Below, piece after piece: positions 43,035 to 51,854 of a stretch of 64,000 nt of DNA. Source of the stretch: Aureimonas ureilytica DSM 18598 = NBRC 106430 (GTDB taxonomy: Bacteria > Pseudomonadota > Alphaproteobacteria > Rhizobiales > Rhizobiaceae); the NCBI RefSeq assembly GCF_000382705.1, contig NZ_ARQE01000003.1, forward strand, positions 186,001-250,000, read 5' to 3'. The notes beneath the pieces were generated by a model. That model was given only the letters and a program-made list of their open reading frames with translations, was not told the DNA's origin and did no database searches. The position numbers and the translations under genes are program-made. Each line of letters opens with the position of its first letter. Position 1 is the first letter of the stretch.

Positions 43035-43810
43035 GCGATATCCCTCCCCTCTCGCCTCCCCTCTCGCCCGACGAGCTGCGCCGCTATGCCCGCCATCTCG
43101 TTCTGGCCGAGATCGGCGGCCCCGGTCAGCAGCGGCTGAAGCGGGCGAAGGTCTGCGTTCTCGGCGCCGGGGGACTCGGCTCGCCCGTCGCGCTCTATCT
43201 CGCGGCGGCGGGCGTCGGCACGCTCGGGATCGTGGACGACGACACGGTGTCGCTGTCCAACCTCCAGCGTCAGGTGCTGCACGGCACGGCCGATATCGGC
43301 CGCCCGAAGCTCGACAGCGCGGCCGAGGCCTTGGAGCGCATCAACCCGCATGTCCGCGTCGTGCCCCATCCCGTCCGGCTCGATGCCGAAAACGGCGCGG
43401 CGATCCTCTCCTCTTACGACATCGTGATCGACGGGTCGGACAATTTCGCGACGCGCTACGCGCTTGCTGATCTCTGCGAGCGCCTGGAAAAGCCGCTGGT
43501 GACGGCAGCGGTCCAGCGCTTTTCCGGCTCGCTCACCGTGCTCGCGCCCTTCCGCCGGGATCGCGAGGGGCGGCTTTATCCGCGCTACCGCGATCTGTTT
43601 CCCGAGCCGCCGCCGGAAGGCACGGTGCCGAGCTGCGCTGAGGCCGGGATTCTCGGCGTCGTCACAGGGATTCTCGGAACGCTCGCGGCGGCCGAAGCGA
43701 TCAAGCTCGTCACCGAGGCCGGCGAGCCGCTGCTTGGCCGCCTGCTTCTGGTCGATACGTTGCGGATGCGCTTCGAGGAAATCCGCTATCGTCGTCCGAA
43801 GAACGGGTGA
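43031..43810 (+). CDS. MoeB/ThiF/HesA-type adenylyltransferase
   Basis: E1-like enzyme of 259 residues that adenylates the C-terminal glycine of a sulfur-carrier protein such as MoaD or ThiS. Nucleotide-binding VLGAGGLGSP lies at 43-52, NLQRQVLH at 78-84, K93 in IGRPKLDS, the metal-binding D137 in DGSDNFATRY, and the candidate cysteine C202 in VPSCAEAGILG. The CxxC pairs that bind structural zinc in E. coli MoeB are missing. The exact partner (molybdopterin or thiamine route) is undecided. It overlaps recF by four bases. Confidence 0.85.
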   Translation: MSDIPPLSPPLSPDELRRYARHLVLAEIGGPGQQRLKRAKVCVLGAGGLGSPVALYLAAAGVGTLGIVDDDTVSLSNLQRQVLHGTADIGRPKLDSAAEALERINPHVRVVPHPVRLDAENGAAILSSYDIVIDGSDNFATRYALADLCERLEKPLVTAAVQRFSGSLTVLAPFRRDREGRLYPRYRDLFPEPPPEGTVPSCAEAGILGVVTGILGTLAAAEAIKLVTEAGEPLLGRLLLVDTLRMRFEEIRYRRPKNG

Positions 43811-43920
43811 AGGCACTCGAGGGCGGGCGAGACCGGCGCCAAATCGTCCAGCTTCGGAAAAGGGTTCGTTAACCGCTTTCGGGGGATAGTGGGACCGTCA
43901 CAGACGGAGTTCATAAAGCC

Positions 43921-44502
43921 TTGACGTCCCTCCCTGTTTCGCTTCGCGGCGCGGGCCTTTCGCTGGCCCTGCTCCTTGCCCTCGGTTCGGTCTCCCATGC
44001 GCAGACGCCGGCCGCCGCCGCCACGCGCCCGGAAGCCGCCGCCGAGGAAGGCCAGGACGCGGACATGAGCCGCAAGCTCCCGCTGCCGCGCTTCGTCTCC
44101 TTGAAATCGGCCCGCGTGAACCTGCGCGTCGGCCCCGGCAAGGAATATGCCGTTTCCTGGCTCTACATGAAGCCCGGCCTGCCCGTGGAGATCATCCAGG
44201 AATACGACATGTGGCGCCGCATTCGCGACGCCGAGGGCACGGAAGGCTGGGTGTATCACTCGCTTCTGTCGGGCGAGCGCACCGCGCTGGCCGCCCCCTG
44301 GCTGCGCGCCAAGAAGGGCGCGCTCGTGACCGTCCACCGCTCCGCCGCCAACGATTCGTCCGTGGTCGCCCAGATGGAGCCCGGCGTCGTCGCCAAGGTG
44401 CGCGAATGCTCCTTCAGCTGGTGCGAAGTGGAAGCGGGCGGGCGTCGCGGCTTCGTGTCCCAGAACGAGATGTGGGGCGTTTATCCCGACGAGCGCTTCT
44501 AG
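43921..44502 (+). CDS. Exported protein with tandem SH3-like domains
   Basis: A 193-residue secreted or periplasmic protein. The signal peptide is near 1-28 (GLSLALLLALGSVSHAQT), followed by an Ala/Glu linker and two bacterial SH3 (SH3_4) domains: the first near 58-118 (SARVNLRVGPGKEYAVSW, MWRRIRDAEGTEGWV), the second near 125-185 (ALVTVHRSAANDSSVVA, CSFSWCEVEAGGRRGFV). Such proteins often bind cell-wall material. The only in-frame start before the signal peptide is the TTG at 43921; GGAG lies about 12 bases upstream. Confidence 0.83.
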   Translation: MTSLPVSLRGAGLSLALLLALGSVSHAQTPAAAATRPEAAAEEGQDADMSRKLPLPRFVSLKSARVNLRVGPGKEYAVSWLYMKPGLPVEIIQEYDMWRRIRDAEGTEGWVYHSLLSGERTALAAPWLRAKKGALVTVHRSAANDSSVVAQMEPGVVAKVRECSFSWCEVEAGGRRGFVSQNEMWGVYPDERF

Positions 44503-44580
44503 CGATCGTCCGACGAGCGCTTCGGCGGTTCCGAGCACGTAACCGGAACCCCGCCTCTCCCGTCGCAATCCCTTCCCCAA

Positions 44581-44625
44581 AACAAAAAGGCCGAGCCCCT
44601 TTGCGGAGGGCTCGGCCTTTTTGTT
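44581..44625. terminator. Bidirectional terminator between the SH3 protein and irr
   Basis: A perfect 18-base stem (44581-44598 with 44608-44625) including A5 and T5 tracts on either side of a GC core. It can end transcription of both convergent genes. Confidence 0.93.
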
Positions 44626-44643
44626 GGAAAGCGATGCGGCGGA

Positions 44644-45120
44644 TCAGGCCAGCTTGGACTTGTCCCGCTTGCGGCGCACGCGCACCACGACGTCGATATT
44701 GACGATCTCCATGCCCTCGGGGGGCTCGGGAATGTTGGTGACGCTGACCATCCCGTCCGGGATGTCGATCATCGTGTTGTCGGACTCCACGAAGAAGTGG
44801 AAATGGTCCGACGTGTTCGTGTCGAAATAGGTGCGCTGGCCTTCCGCCGAGAGCGGGCGAACGAGGCCGGCATCCGTGAACTGGTGGAGCGTGTTGTAGA
44901 CGGTGGCGAGCGACACCGGCTCGCCGGCGCGGTGCGCTTCCTCGTGCAGCTCTTCGGCCGACAGATGCCGGTCGCCCGCGCCGAAGATCAGATTGCACAG
45001 GGCCACGCGCTGGCGCGTCGGACGAAGACCCGCCGAGCGCAGCCGTTCGAACACGCAAAACGACGAAAGCCGTGCGATGTCGCGAGTGTCGTCCTGCGAG
45101 GGCTTGGCCCGGTTGTCCAT
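44644..45120 (-). CDS. irr: Iron response regulator Irr (Fur family)
   Basis: A 158-residue Fur-superfamily regulator that acts under iron limitation and is controlled by haem in rhizobia. The diagnostic run LRSAGLRPTRQRVALCNLIF lies near 27-46, GDRHLSAEELHEEA near 49-62, the recognition helix PVSLATVYNTLHQF near 68-81, and the HxH metal/haem site in SDHFHFF (H106, H108). There is no C-terminal CxxC zinc site, as in other Irr proteins. I took the ATG at 45120. Longer in-frame starts add 41 residues unlike the family. It lies near fabA-fabB-fabI, as in other Hyphomicrobiales. Confidence 0.9.
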   Translation of the reverse strand: MDNRAKPSQDDTRDIARLSSFCVFERLRSAGLRPTRQRVALCNLIFGAGDRHLSAEELHEEAHRAGEPVSLATVYNTLHQFTDAGLVRPLSAEGQRTYFDTNTSDHFHFFVESDNTMIDIPDGMVSVTNIPEPPEGMEIVNIDVVVRVRRKRDKSKLA

Positions 45121-45263
45121 GATGCGTCGCCGTTTAAACTTGAGTTCCTGAGTCTTGTTTACGGCCTCCCGTGCTGCATCGCAAGACCGCATCGAGAAGT
45201 CGTTCCAAGTCCCAAACATAATCCGCTTCGCATGAAAGAACAATTGCGGGCGGAGGACGCGCG

Positions 45264-45737
45264 CTAGCCGCAGCGCTCCACGAGAAGGCCGAGCGCCTTG
45301 CCGGACCCTTTCAGCGGCAGGCGGAAGGCGCCGGCGGGGCCGGAGAGTTCAAGTTCGCGCCCGCGCCGCAGCCGGTCGAACAGGGGTTTCAGGTCGCTGA
45401 GCGCGTCCGAGCGGGCAAAGCGCGAGCCCGTCCCATGCGGCTCGGCCTCGGCCTTGGCGGGCAGCATCTCAGCCACGCCATCGACGCTGAAAACGAGCGT
45501 CGCCGCGCGCCCGTCCGGAACGCGCGCGCCGCTGCCGGCCACCACGGTCCGCACCCGGCCCGGCGCCTCGCACTGGAACTCGACGCCCGCCGGCTTGCCC
45601 TTGAGGGTAAAGGCCGCGCGCACCGGCCCGCCCGAGCCGAGCCCGCGCCATTCCTGCGCCAGCGCCGCGCTGGCTAGCGCGGTGCTCGCCGGCAGGACGC
45701 AAAGAAGAAGCGTTGCCGCCAACCGCCCGATCCGCAT
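45264..45737 (-). CDS. Exported protein of unknown function
   Basis: A 157-residue protein with a clear signal peptide (MRIGRLAATLLLCVLPASTALASAALAQ). The mature part is small and beta-rich (AFTLKGKPAGVEFQCEAPG, then RVRTVVAGSG, then ELSGPAGAFRLPL), ending LLVERCG with one probable disulfide to the earlier Cys. Not a recognised family. The ATG at 45737 has GGAG nine bases upstream. It is divergent from fabA. Confidence 0.7.
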   Translation of the reverse strand: MRIGRLAATLLLCVLPASTALASAALAQEWRGLGSGGPVRAAFTLKGKPAGVEFQCEAPGRVRTVVAGSGARVPDGRAATLVFSVDGVAEMLPAKAEAEPHGTGSRFARSDALSDLKPLFDRLRRGRELELSGPAGAFRLPLKGSGKALGLLVERCG

Positions 45738-45919
45738 GGGTTCCGCTCCTCGCTCCGGCTCCTCGGCGGGTGAGATGGCACGGCGACGCACAAAGGGAAA
45801 GTTTGATGAACCGTTGATTTGATCCGTGAGGTGACGCATTTGCCCTCTGGCGCACCCGTGCTAAGGGCTTGCGCGACGAACGCGGCCCCCGGGAGAGCTG
45901 CGAGGAAACGGACAAGGTG

Positions 45920-46453
45920 ATGACGACAGGCAAGACCCACTTCGACAAGGACGATCTTCTGGCCTGCGGCCGGGGCGAACTGTTCGGTGCGGGCAACGCG
46001 CAATTGCCGCTGCCACCCATGCTCATGTTCGACCGCATCACCGAGGTGACGACGGATGGCGGCGAGTTCGGCAAGGGGTCGATTCGCGCCGAGTTCGACG
46101 TCTCGCCCGACCTCTGGTTCTTCGACTGCCACTTCAAGGGCGATCCGGTCATGCCGGGGTGCCTCGGTCTCGACGCGCTCTGGCAGCTCACCGGCTTCTA
46201 TCTCGGCTGGCTCGGCGAGGAAGGCCGCGGCCGCGCGCTCGGCGTCGGCGAGGTGAAGTTCACCGGCCAGGTGACGCCCAAGGTCAAGCTCGTGGAATAC
46301 GGCGTCGAATTCCGCCGCGTCATGCGCTCCAAGCTCAAGCTCGGCATCGCCGAGGGCTGGATGAAGGCCGACGGCGAAGTGATCTATCGTGCCAGCAACC
46401 TGCGCGTCGGCCTGTTCAAGGACGGCGAAGCGGATGCAGCGGTCGGCGGCTGA
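45920..46453 (+). CDS. fabA: 3-hydroxydecanoyl-ACP dehydratase/isomerase
   Basis: Bifunctional enzyme (177 residues) that dehydrates 3-hydroxydecanoyl-ACP and isomerises trans-2 to cis-3-decenoyl-ACP, the branch point to unsaturated fatty acids. The active-site histidine H71 and aspartate D85 lie in [23 protein letters not shown] (in two parts). [13 protein letters not shown] and GEVKFTGQV are also family segments. The ATG at 45920 follows AAGG; an upstream ATG at 45869 adds unrelated residues. It is first in a fabA-fabB-fabI run. Confidence 0.96.
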   Translation: MTTGKTHFDKDDLLACGRGELFGAGNAQLPLPPMLMFDRITEVTTDGGEFGKGSIRAEFDVSPDLWFFDCHFKGDPVMPGCLGLDALWQLTGFYLGWLGEEGRGRALGVGEVKFTGQVTPKVKLVEYGVEFRRVMRSKLKLGIAEGWMKADGEVIYRASNLRVGLFKDGEADAAVGG

Positions 46454-46511
46454 GCCGTCACCCCAAGAGAATAAGAGCGGGTTCCGGATGGACCGCGAAA
46501 AGGAGTATGCC

Positions 46512-47735
46512 ATGAGGCGGGTCGTCGTGACCGGAATGGGCATCGTGTCCTCGATCGGCAACGATCTCGGCGAGGTCACGGCCTCGCTGCGCGAGGCGAA
46601 GTCCGGCATCAGCTTCTCCGAGGATTTCGCCGAGAACGGCTTCAAGTGCCGCGTCTGGGGCAAGCCTAATCTCGACGTGGCCGACCTCGTGGACCGTCGC
46701 GCCATGCGCTTCCTGAGCCAGGGCGGCGCCTGGAACCATGTCGCCATGAAGCAGGCGATCGCCGATTCCGGCTTGGACGAGAAGGACATCTCGAACAACG
46801 AGCGCACCGGCATCATCATGGGCTCGGGCGGCCCCTCGACGCGCACGCTGATCGAGGCCGCCGACATCACGCGCAAGAACAACAGCCCCAAGCGCATCGG
46901 CCCCTTCGCGGTGCCCAAGGCCATGTCCTCGACGGCCTCGGCGACGCTCGCGACCTGGTTCAAGATCCACGGCGTCAACTACTCGATCTCCTCGGCCTGC
47001 TCGACCTCGGCCCATTGCATCGGCAATGCGGCGGAGATGATCCAGTGGGGCAAGCAGGACGTGATGTTCGCCGGCGGCCACGAGGACCTCGACTGGACCA
47101 TGTCGAACCTCTTCGACGCCATGGGCGCCATGTCCTCCAGCTTCAACGACCAGCCGGCCTCGGCCTCGCGCGCCTATGACAAGAACCGCGACGGGTTCGT
47201 GATCGCCGGCGGCGCGGGCGTCGTGGTTCTCGAGGAATACGAGCGGGCCAAGGCGCGCGGCGCCAAGATCTACGCCGAACTCGTCGGCTACGGCGCGACG
47301 TCCGACGGCTACGACATGGTCGCGCCGTCCGGCGAAGGCGCGGTGCGCTGCATGCGTCAGGCCCTGTCCACGGTGAAGGGCAAGGTCGATTACGTGAACA
47401 CGCACGGCACCTCGACGCCGGTGGGTGACAGCAAGGAGATCGGCGCGATCCGCGAAGTCTTCGGCGACGCGATCCCGCACATCCAGTCCACCAAGTCGCT
47501 GACAGGCCATTCGCTGGGCGCGGCGGGCGTGCAGGAAGCCATCTATTCGCTTCTCATGATGCAGGCCGGGTTCGTGGGCGAAAGCGCCCATATCCAGGAA
47601 CTCGACCCGGAATTCGCGGGCGTTCCGATCGTGCGCCAGCGCATCGACGATGCCAAGGTCGACATCGCCCTGTCGAACTCCTTCGGCTTCGGCGGGACCA
47701 ACGCCACGCTCGTGTTCCAGCGCGTACCCAACTGA
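46512..47735 (+). CDS. fabB: Beta-ketoacyl-ACP synthase I
   Basis: Condensing enzyme (407 residues) that elongates the cis-3-decenoyl-ACP made by FabA. The catalytic triad is visible: C163 in [11 protein letters not shown], one histidine in [12 protein letters not shown] and one in [23 protein letters not shown] closes the protein. AAAAGGAG lies eight bases before the ATG at 46512. It is 58 bases after fabA. Confidence 0.96.
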   Translation: MRRVVVTGMGIVSSIGNDLGEVTASLREAKSGISFSEDFAENGFKCRVWGKPNLDVADLVDRRAMRFLSQGGAWNHVAMKQAIADSGLDEKDISNNERTGIIMGSGGPSTRTLIEAADITRKNNSPKRIGPFAVPKAMSSTASATLATWFKIHGVNYSISSACSTSAHCIGNAAEMIQWGKQDVMFAGGHEDLDWTMSNLFDAMGAMSSSFNDQPASASRAYDKNRDGFVIAGGAGVVVLEEYERAKARGAKIYAELVGYGATSDGYDMVAPSGEGAVRCMRQALSTVKGKVDYVNTHGTSTPVGDSKEIGAIREVFGDAIPHIQSTKSLTGHSLGAAGVQEAIYSLLMMQAGFVGESAHIQELDPEFAGVPIVRQRIDDAKVDIALSNSFGFGGTNATLVFQRVPN

Positions 47736-47748
47736 GAAAGCCCTTTCG

Positions 47749-48585
47749 ATGAATGATCTGATGAAGGGCAAACGCGGCCTCGTCATGGGCGTCGCGAACC
47801 ACAATTCCATTGCCTGGGGCGCCGCCAAGGCCATGGCGGCGCAGGGCGCCGAGATCGCCTTCAGCTACCAGGGCGAAGCCTTCGGCAAGCGCCTGCGTCC
47901 GCTCGCGGCCGAGATCGGCTCGACGCTTCTCGTGGACTGCGACGTGGAGGACATCGCCTCGGTGGACGCCCTGTTCGAGACGCTGAAGGCGGAATGGGGC
48001 AAGATCGACTTCGTGGTCCACGCCATCGGCTTTTCCGACAAGAACGAGCTGAAGGGCCTCTACGCCGACACGACGCGCGAGAACTTCACGCGCACCATGG
48101 TCATTTCCTGCTTCTCCTTCACCGAGGTGGCGAAGCGCGCGGCCGCGATGATGAACGAGGGCGGCTCCATTGTGACGCTGACCTATGGCGGCTCGATGCG
48201 CGTCATGCCGAACTACAACGTGATGGGCGTCGCCAAGGCGGCCCTGGAAGCCTCCGTGCGCTATCTCGCGGCCGATTTCGGCCCGCGCGACATCCGCGTC
48301 AACGCCGTGTCGGCCGGCCCCTTGCGCACGCTGGCGGGCGCGGGCGTTTCCGACGCGCGCCTGATGCTGAACTACCAGCGCCGCAACGCGCCCATGCGCC
48401 GCAACGTGACGCATGAGGAAGTCGGCAACTCGACGCTCTATCTCCTGTCCGACCTGTCCAAGGGCGTGACGGGCGAAATCCACTATGTGGACGCCGGCTA
48501 CAACATCATGTCCATGCCCGCGCTGGACGAGCTGAAGACGCAGGAAAGCCGCGCCGTCGCGGCCGGCGAGACCTCGGCCGAATAG
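47749..48585 (+). CDS. fabI: Enoyl-ACP reductase (NADH)
   Basis: Reduces trans-2-enoyl-ACP in the last step of each fatty-acid elongation cycle (278 residues). The N terminus is GKRGLVMGVANHNSIAWG. The active-site pair is Y156 and K163 in Y-x6-K (YNVMGVAK), with the earlier Tyr in LTYGGS. RVNAVSAGPLRTLAG and GEIHYVDAGYNIM also match FabI. It lies 13 bases after fabB and is followed by a terminator. Confidence 0.96.
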   Translation: MNDLMKGKRGLVMGVANHNSIAWGAAKAMAAQGAEIAFSYQGEAFGKRLRPLAAEIGSTLLVDCDVEDIASVDALFETLKAEWGKIDFVVHAIGFSDKNELKGLYADTTRENFTRTMVISCFSFTEVAKRAAAMMNEGGSIVTLTYGGSMRVMPNYNVMGVAKAALEASVRYLAADFGPRDIRVNAVSAGPLRTLAGAGVSDARLMLNYQRRNAPMRRNVTHEEVGNSTLYLLSDLSKGVTGEIHYVDAGYNIMSMPALDELKTQESRAVAAGETSAE

Positions 48586-48610
48586 GCCGACCGAAATTCG
48601 AAGCCTTCGA

Positions 48611-48646
48611 AAGCCCGTCGCTCCATTCCGAGCGGCGGGCTTTTTT
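48611..48646 (+). terminator. Terminator after fabI
   Basis: A 13-base stem with one G-U pair (48611-48623 with 48630-48642), loop CATTCC, then six T. It ends the fabA-fabB-fabI unit just before the convergent Lrp-type gene. Confidence 0.88.
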
Positions 48647-48651
48647 GGTTC

Positions 48652-49092
48652 TCAAAGAACGCTGCGGATCGCGAAGCTCGAATTGATGCGCTGGACGCCC
48701 GGCAGGCGCGAGAGAACCTCCTTGTGGATGCGCTCGTAATCCCCCGCCCCGGCGGCTTCGAGGCGCAGGAGATAATCCTCCTCGCCGGTCATGAGATAGC
48801 ATTCGCGAATTTCGGGATGCTTCAGCACCTCCGCCTCGAAGCGGCGCAGCACGTCCTCCGTCTGCCGCTCCAGGCTGATGCGCACGATCACCACATGCCC
48901 TTCGCGCCCCTCGGCCCCGGCGACGATGGCGGTGTAGCCCCGGATGACGCCGCTTTCCTCCAGAATCTGCACGCGCCTTAGGCAGGCCGATGGCGACAAA
49001 CCGACCTCGCCCGCCAAGGCGACATTCGTCATCCGCCCGTCGCGGCGAAGGGCGCGGATGATCTTGCGGTCGGTGTTGTCGAGGTCCGGCAT
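48652..49092 (-). CDS. Lrp/AsnC-family transcriptional regulator
   Basis: A 146-residue regulator. The helix-turn-helix spans about 8-55 (DRKIIRALRRDGRMTNVALA, VGLSPSACLRRVQILEESGVI). The RAM ligand-binding domain spans about 60-140 (GHVVIVRISLE, PEIRECYLMTGEEDYLLRLE). It is divergent from alr-dadA, the layout of alanine-catabolism regulators (DadR/AlaR type), so it probably senses alanine and activates that pair. The ATG at 49092 was chosen because upstream codons do not fit the family. Confidence 0.88.
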   Translation of the reverse strand: MPDLDNTDRKIIRALRRDGRMTNVALAGEVGLSPSACLRRVQILEESGVIRGYTAIVAGAEGREGHVVIVRISLERQTEDVLRRFEAEVLKHPEIRECYLMTGEEDYLLRLEAAGAGDYERIHKEVLSRLPGVQRINSSFAIRSVL

Positions 49093-49216
49093 GGTGTTGC
49101 ACCGCTTTCGAAGATGATGGCGTCTGATCCCAATATTTCGAATTTTCTGCGCGAGATCGGCCGTACATTCAAGAATGATTGCGCCACAATTCGGGGAGTT
49201 CCGCTTGGAGGCGCGC

Positions 49217-50365
49217 ATGCTCGTGATCTCGTCCGCATCATCCCCCGCTCTGCCCATTTCCGCGGCAGGCGCCATCAGCGCCGGTGCCGTCCTGACGGTC
49301 GATCTCGCGGCCCTGCGCGCGAACTACCGCCGTCTCTGCCGCGAAGCCGGGGGCGCGCGGGTCGCCGGCGTGGTGAAGGCCGACGCCTACGGGCTCGGCG
49401 CCGAGCGCGTCGCGCCGGCCCTTTGGAGCGAGGGCTGCCGCAGCTTCTTCGTGGCGCATCTCTCCGAAGCCCTGGCGCTGCGCCCGGCTCTGCCTTCGGA
49501 AGCGCAGATCTTCGTCCTCAACGGCCTTGCGCCCGGCGACGAGCGGCGCTGCGCGGAGGCCAATGTGACGCCCGTCGTCAATTCCGCCGCGCAGCTTGCG
49601 GCCTGGGCCGCCCTCGCCCGCACGCTCGGCCGTCCGCTTCCCGCCGCCCTGCAAGTCGATAGCGGCATGGCGCGGCTCGGCCTTGCGCCCGAAGAGGTCG
49701 CCGCCATCGCGGCCGATCCATCCCATCTCGCCGGCATCGACGTCACCCTCGTGATGAGCCATCTCGCCTGCGCCGACGAGCCGGAGCATCCGGCGAACCG
49801 CGCGCAGCTCGAAGCCTTCAAGGCGCTCGCAGCCCGCCTGCCGAAGGCGCGCCGCTCGCTCGCCAATTCGGCCGGCGTGTTTCTGGGGCCGGACTTCCAT
49901 TTCGACCTCTGCCGCCCCGGCATCGCGCTTTACGGCGGCCAGCCCTTCGAGGGACCGGAAAACCCGATGCGCGCCGTCGCGCGGCTCGACGCGCGGGTCA
50001 TCCAGATTCGCGACGTGCCGGCGGGCGCGGGCGTCGGCTATGGCTGGAGCCTCGTCGCCCCCGGCGCGATGCGGCTTGCGACCATCGGCATCGGCTATGC
50101 CGACGGCTGGCCGCGCGCCCTCAGCAATCGGCTCGGCGCCTATCACGAGGGCCAGCCGCTCGGCGCGGCGGGGCGCGTGTCCATGGATTCCGTCATTCTC
50201 GACATCGGCTCGGCCGCCCTGAAGCCCGGCGACCTCGTGGAGCTGATCGGCCCGCACCAGACGCTCGGCACCGTGGCCGCGACGGCCGGCACCATCCCCT
50301 ATGAAATTCTCACCGCCCTCGGCCAGCGTTTCGAGCGGCGCTATGTGGAAGGAGCGCTCGCATGA
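49217..50365 (+). CDS. alr: Alanine racemase
   Basis: PLP-dependent racemase (382 residues) interconverting L- and D-alanine. The PLP lysine is K54 in [11 protein letters not shown]. The second catalytic base region is [15 protein letters not shown], followed by [19 protein letters not shown] precedes the ATG at 49217. Pairing with a D-amino-acid dehydrogenase suggests the catabolic (DadX) role, but it may also supply D-alanine for peptidoglycan. The stop overlaps the dadA start (ATGA). Confidence 0.94.
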   Translation: MLVISSASSPALPISAAGAISAGAVLTVDLAALRANYRRLCREAGGARVAGVVKADAYGLGAERVAPALWSEGCRSFFVAHLSEALALRPALPSEAQIFVLNGLAPGDERRCAEANVTPVVNSAAQLAAWAALARTLGRPLPAALQVDSGMARLGLAPEEVAAIAADPSHLAGIDVTLVMSHLACADEPEHPANRAQLEAFKALAARLPKARRSLANSAGVFLGPDFHFDLCRPGIALYGGQPFEGPENPMRAVARLDARVIQIRDVPAGAGVGYGWSLVAPGAMRLATIGIGYADGWPRALSNRLGAYHEGQPLGAAGRVSMDSVILDIGSAALKPGDLVELIGPHQTLGTVAATAGTIPYEILTALGQRFERRYVEGALA

Positions 50366-51615
50366 AGATCGCGGTTCTCGGCGCAGGCGTCATCGGCGTC
50401 ACCTCGGCCTGGTATCTCGCCAAGGCCGGCCACGAGGTCACGGTGATCGACCGGCAGGAGGGGCCGGCGCTGGAAACGAGCTTCGCCAATGCGGGCGAAG
50501 TCTCGTTCGGCTATTGCTCGCCCTGGGCCGCGCCCGGCATTCCCAAGAAGGCGATCAAGTGGCTCCTGATGGAGCACGCGCCGCTGATCCTGCGCCCCAA
50601 GATGGACACGGCCATGCTGCGCTGGCTGACGCGGATGCTGCGCAACTGCACGGCCGAGCGCTACGCCCTCAACAAGAGCCGGATGCTGCGCCTCGCCGAC
50701 TACAGCCGCACGAGTCTCGCCGAGCTGCGCCGCGACACCAATATCGAATACGACCAGCGGATGAAGGGCACGCTCCAGCTCTTCCGCACGAAGGAACAGC
50801 TCGACGCCTCGCTGAAGGACCAGAAGGCCCTGAAAGAGGACGGCATCGCCTACGAGGTGCTCGATCCCGACGGCTGCATCCGCATGGAGCCCGCGCTCGC
50901 CCATGCGCGCGACAAGATCGTCGGCGGCTTGCTGACGCCCAACGACGAGACGGGCGACTGCTTCAAGTTCACCAACGGCCTTGCCGAACGGGCCGAAGCG
51001 CGCGGCGTGCGCTTTGCCTATGGGCGCACGATCAAGGGCCTGCGCGTCGAGGGTGGACGCTGCCTCGGCGTCGAGACGGATCGGGGCTTCGAGGCGGCCG
51101 ATGCCGTGGTCGTGGCGCTCGGTTCCTACTCGCCGCTTCTGGTGAAGCCCTTCGGCATCGATCTGCCGGTCTATCCCGTGAAGGGCTATTCGCTGACCAT
51201 CCCGATCGTCGACGAGGCGCGCGCGCCGGAATCCACCGTGATGGACGAGAGCTACAAGATCGCCATCACGCGGCTCGGCAACCGCATCCGCGTCGGCGGC
51301 ATGGCCGAGATTTCCGGCTTCACCAACGATCTCGCCGAGGCGCGCCGGCGCACGCTGGAGCATTCCGTCACCGACCTCTTCCCCGGCGGCGACGTGAAAC
51401 GGGCGAGCTTCTGGTCGGGCCTGCGCCCCATGACGCCGGACGGAACGCCGGTGATCGGCCCGACGAAGATCGCCGGCCTGTTCCTCAACACCGGCCATGG
51501 CACGCTCGGCTGGACCATGTCCTCGGGCTCGGGCCGGCTTCTCGCCGATCTCGTATCCGCCCGCGCGCCCGATATCGACGCGCGCGATCTCGCCGTGGCG
51601 CGCTACGGGCGCTGA
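50362..51615 (+). CDS. dadA: D-amino-acid dehydrogenase
   Basis: FAD-dependent membrane-associated dehydrogenase (417 residues) that deaminates D-alanine to pyruvate and passes electrons to the respiratory chain. The FAD motif [20 protein letters not shown] lies at 7-26. [29 protein letters not shown] and the C-terminal [16 protein letters not shown] are DadA-typical. With alr it forms a two-step route from L-alanine to pyruvate. Confidence 0.95.
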   Translation: MKIAVLGAGVIGVTSAWYLAKAGHEVTVIDRQEGPALETSFANAGEVSFGYCSPWAAPGIPKKAIKWLLMEHAPLILRPKMDTAMLRWLTRMLRNCTAERYALNKSRMLRLADYSRTSLAELRRDTNIEYDQRMKGTLQLFRTKEQLDASLKDQKALKEDGIAYEVLDPDGCIRMEPALAHARDKIVGGLLTPNDETGDCFKFTNGLAERAEARGVRFAYGRTIKGLRVEGGRCLGVETDRGFEAADAVVVALGSYSPLLVKPFGIDLPVYPVKGYSLTIPIVDEARAPESTVMDESYKIAITRLGNRIRVGGMAEISGFTNDLAEARRRTLEHSVTDLFPGGDVKRASFWSGLRPMTPDGTPVIGPTKIAGLFLNTGHGTLGWTMSSGSGRLLADLVSARAPDIDARDLAVARYGR

Positions 51616-51651
51616 GCCCGGCTGGACACCGAATTCATACGTCTTATTTAC

Positions 51652-51679
51652 CAATTGCAGGGAGATTTCCCTGCAATTG
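51652..51679 (+). terminator. Long inverted repeat after dadA
   Basis: Perfect 12-base arms (CAATTGCAGGGA / TCCCTGCAATTG) with a 4-base spacer, 36 bases past the dadA stop. No T-run follows, so it may be a Rho-assisted terminator, an mRNA-stabilising hairpin or a protein site. Confidence 0.5.
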
Positions 51680-51854
51680 CCTTGTCGCGGCACGGCCTTA
51701 CGCCTTCTTAGACCGCCAAGCCCTTAGTCTGGAGACCGACCGCCACCCTTCTCCGCAGTTCTGATCCCTCGGTTCTCGTCTCTTGCCAACCGATCTCGAC
51801 AGCTTTGCCAGCGCACCCGGCCGAACGGGCCCGCGCCGGGCGACCGATCCCCAG

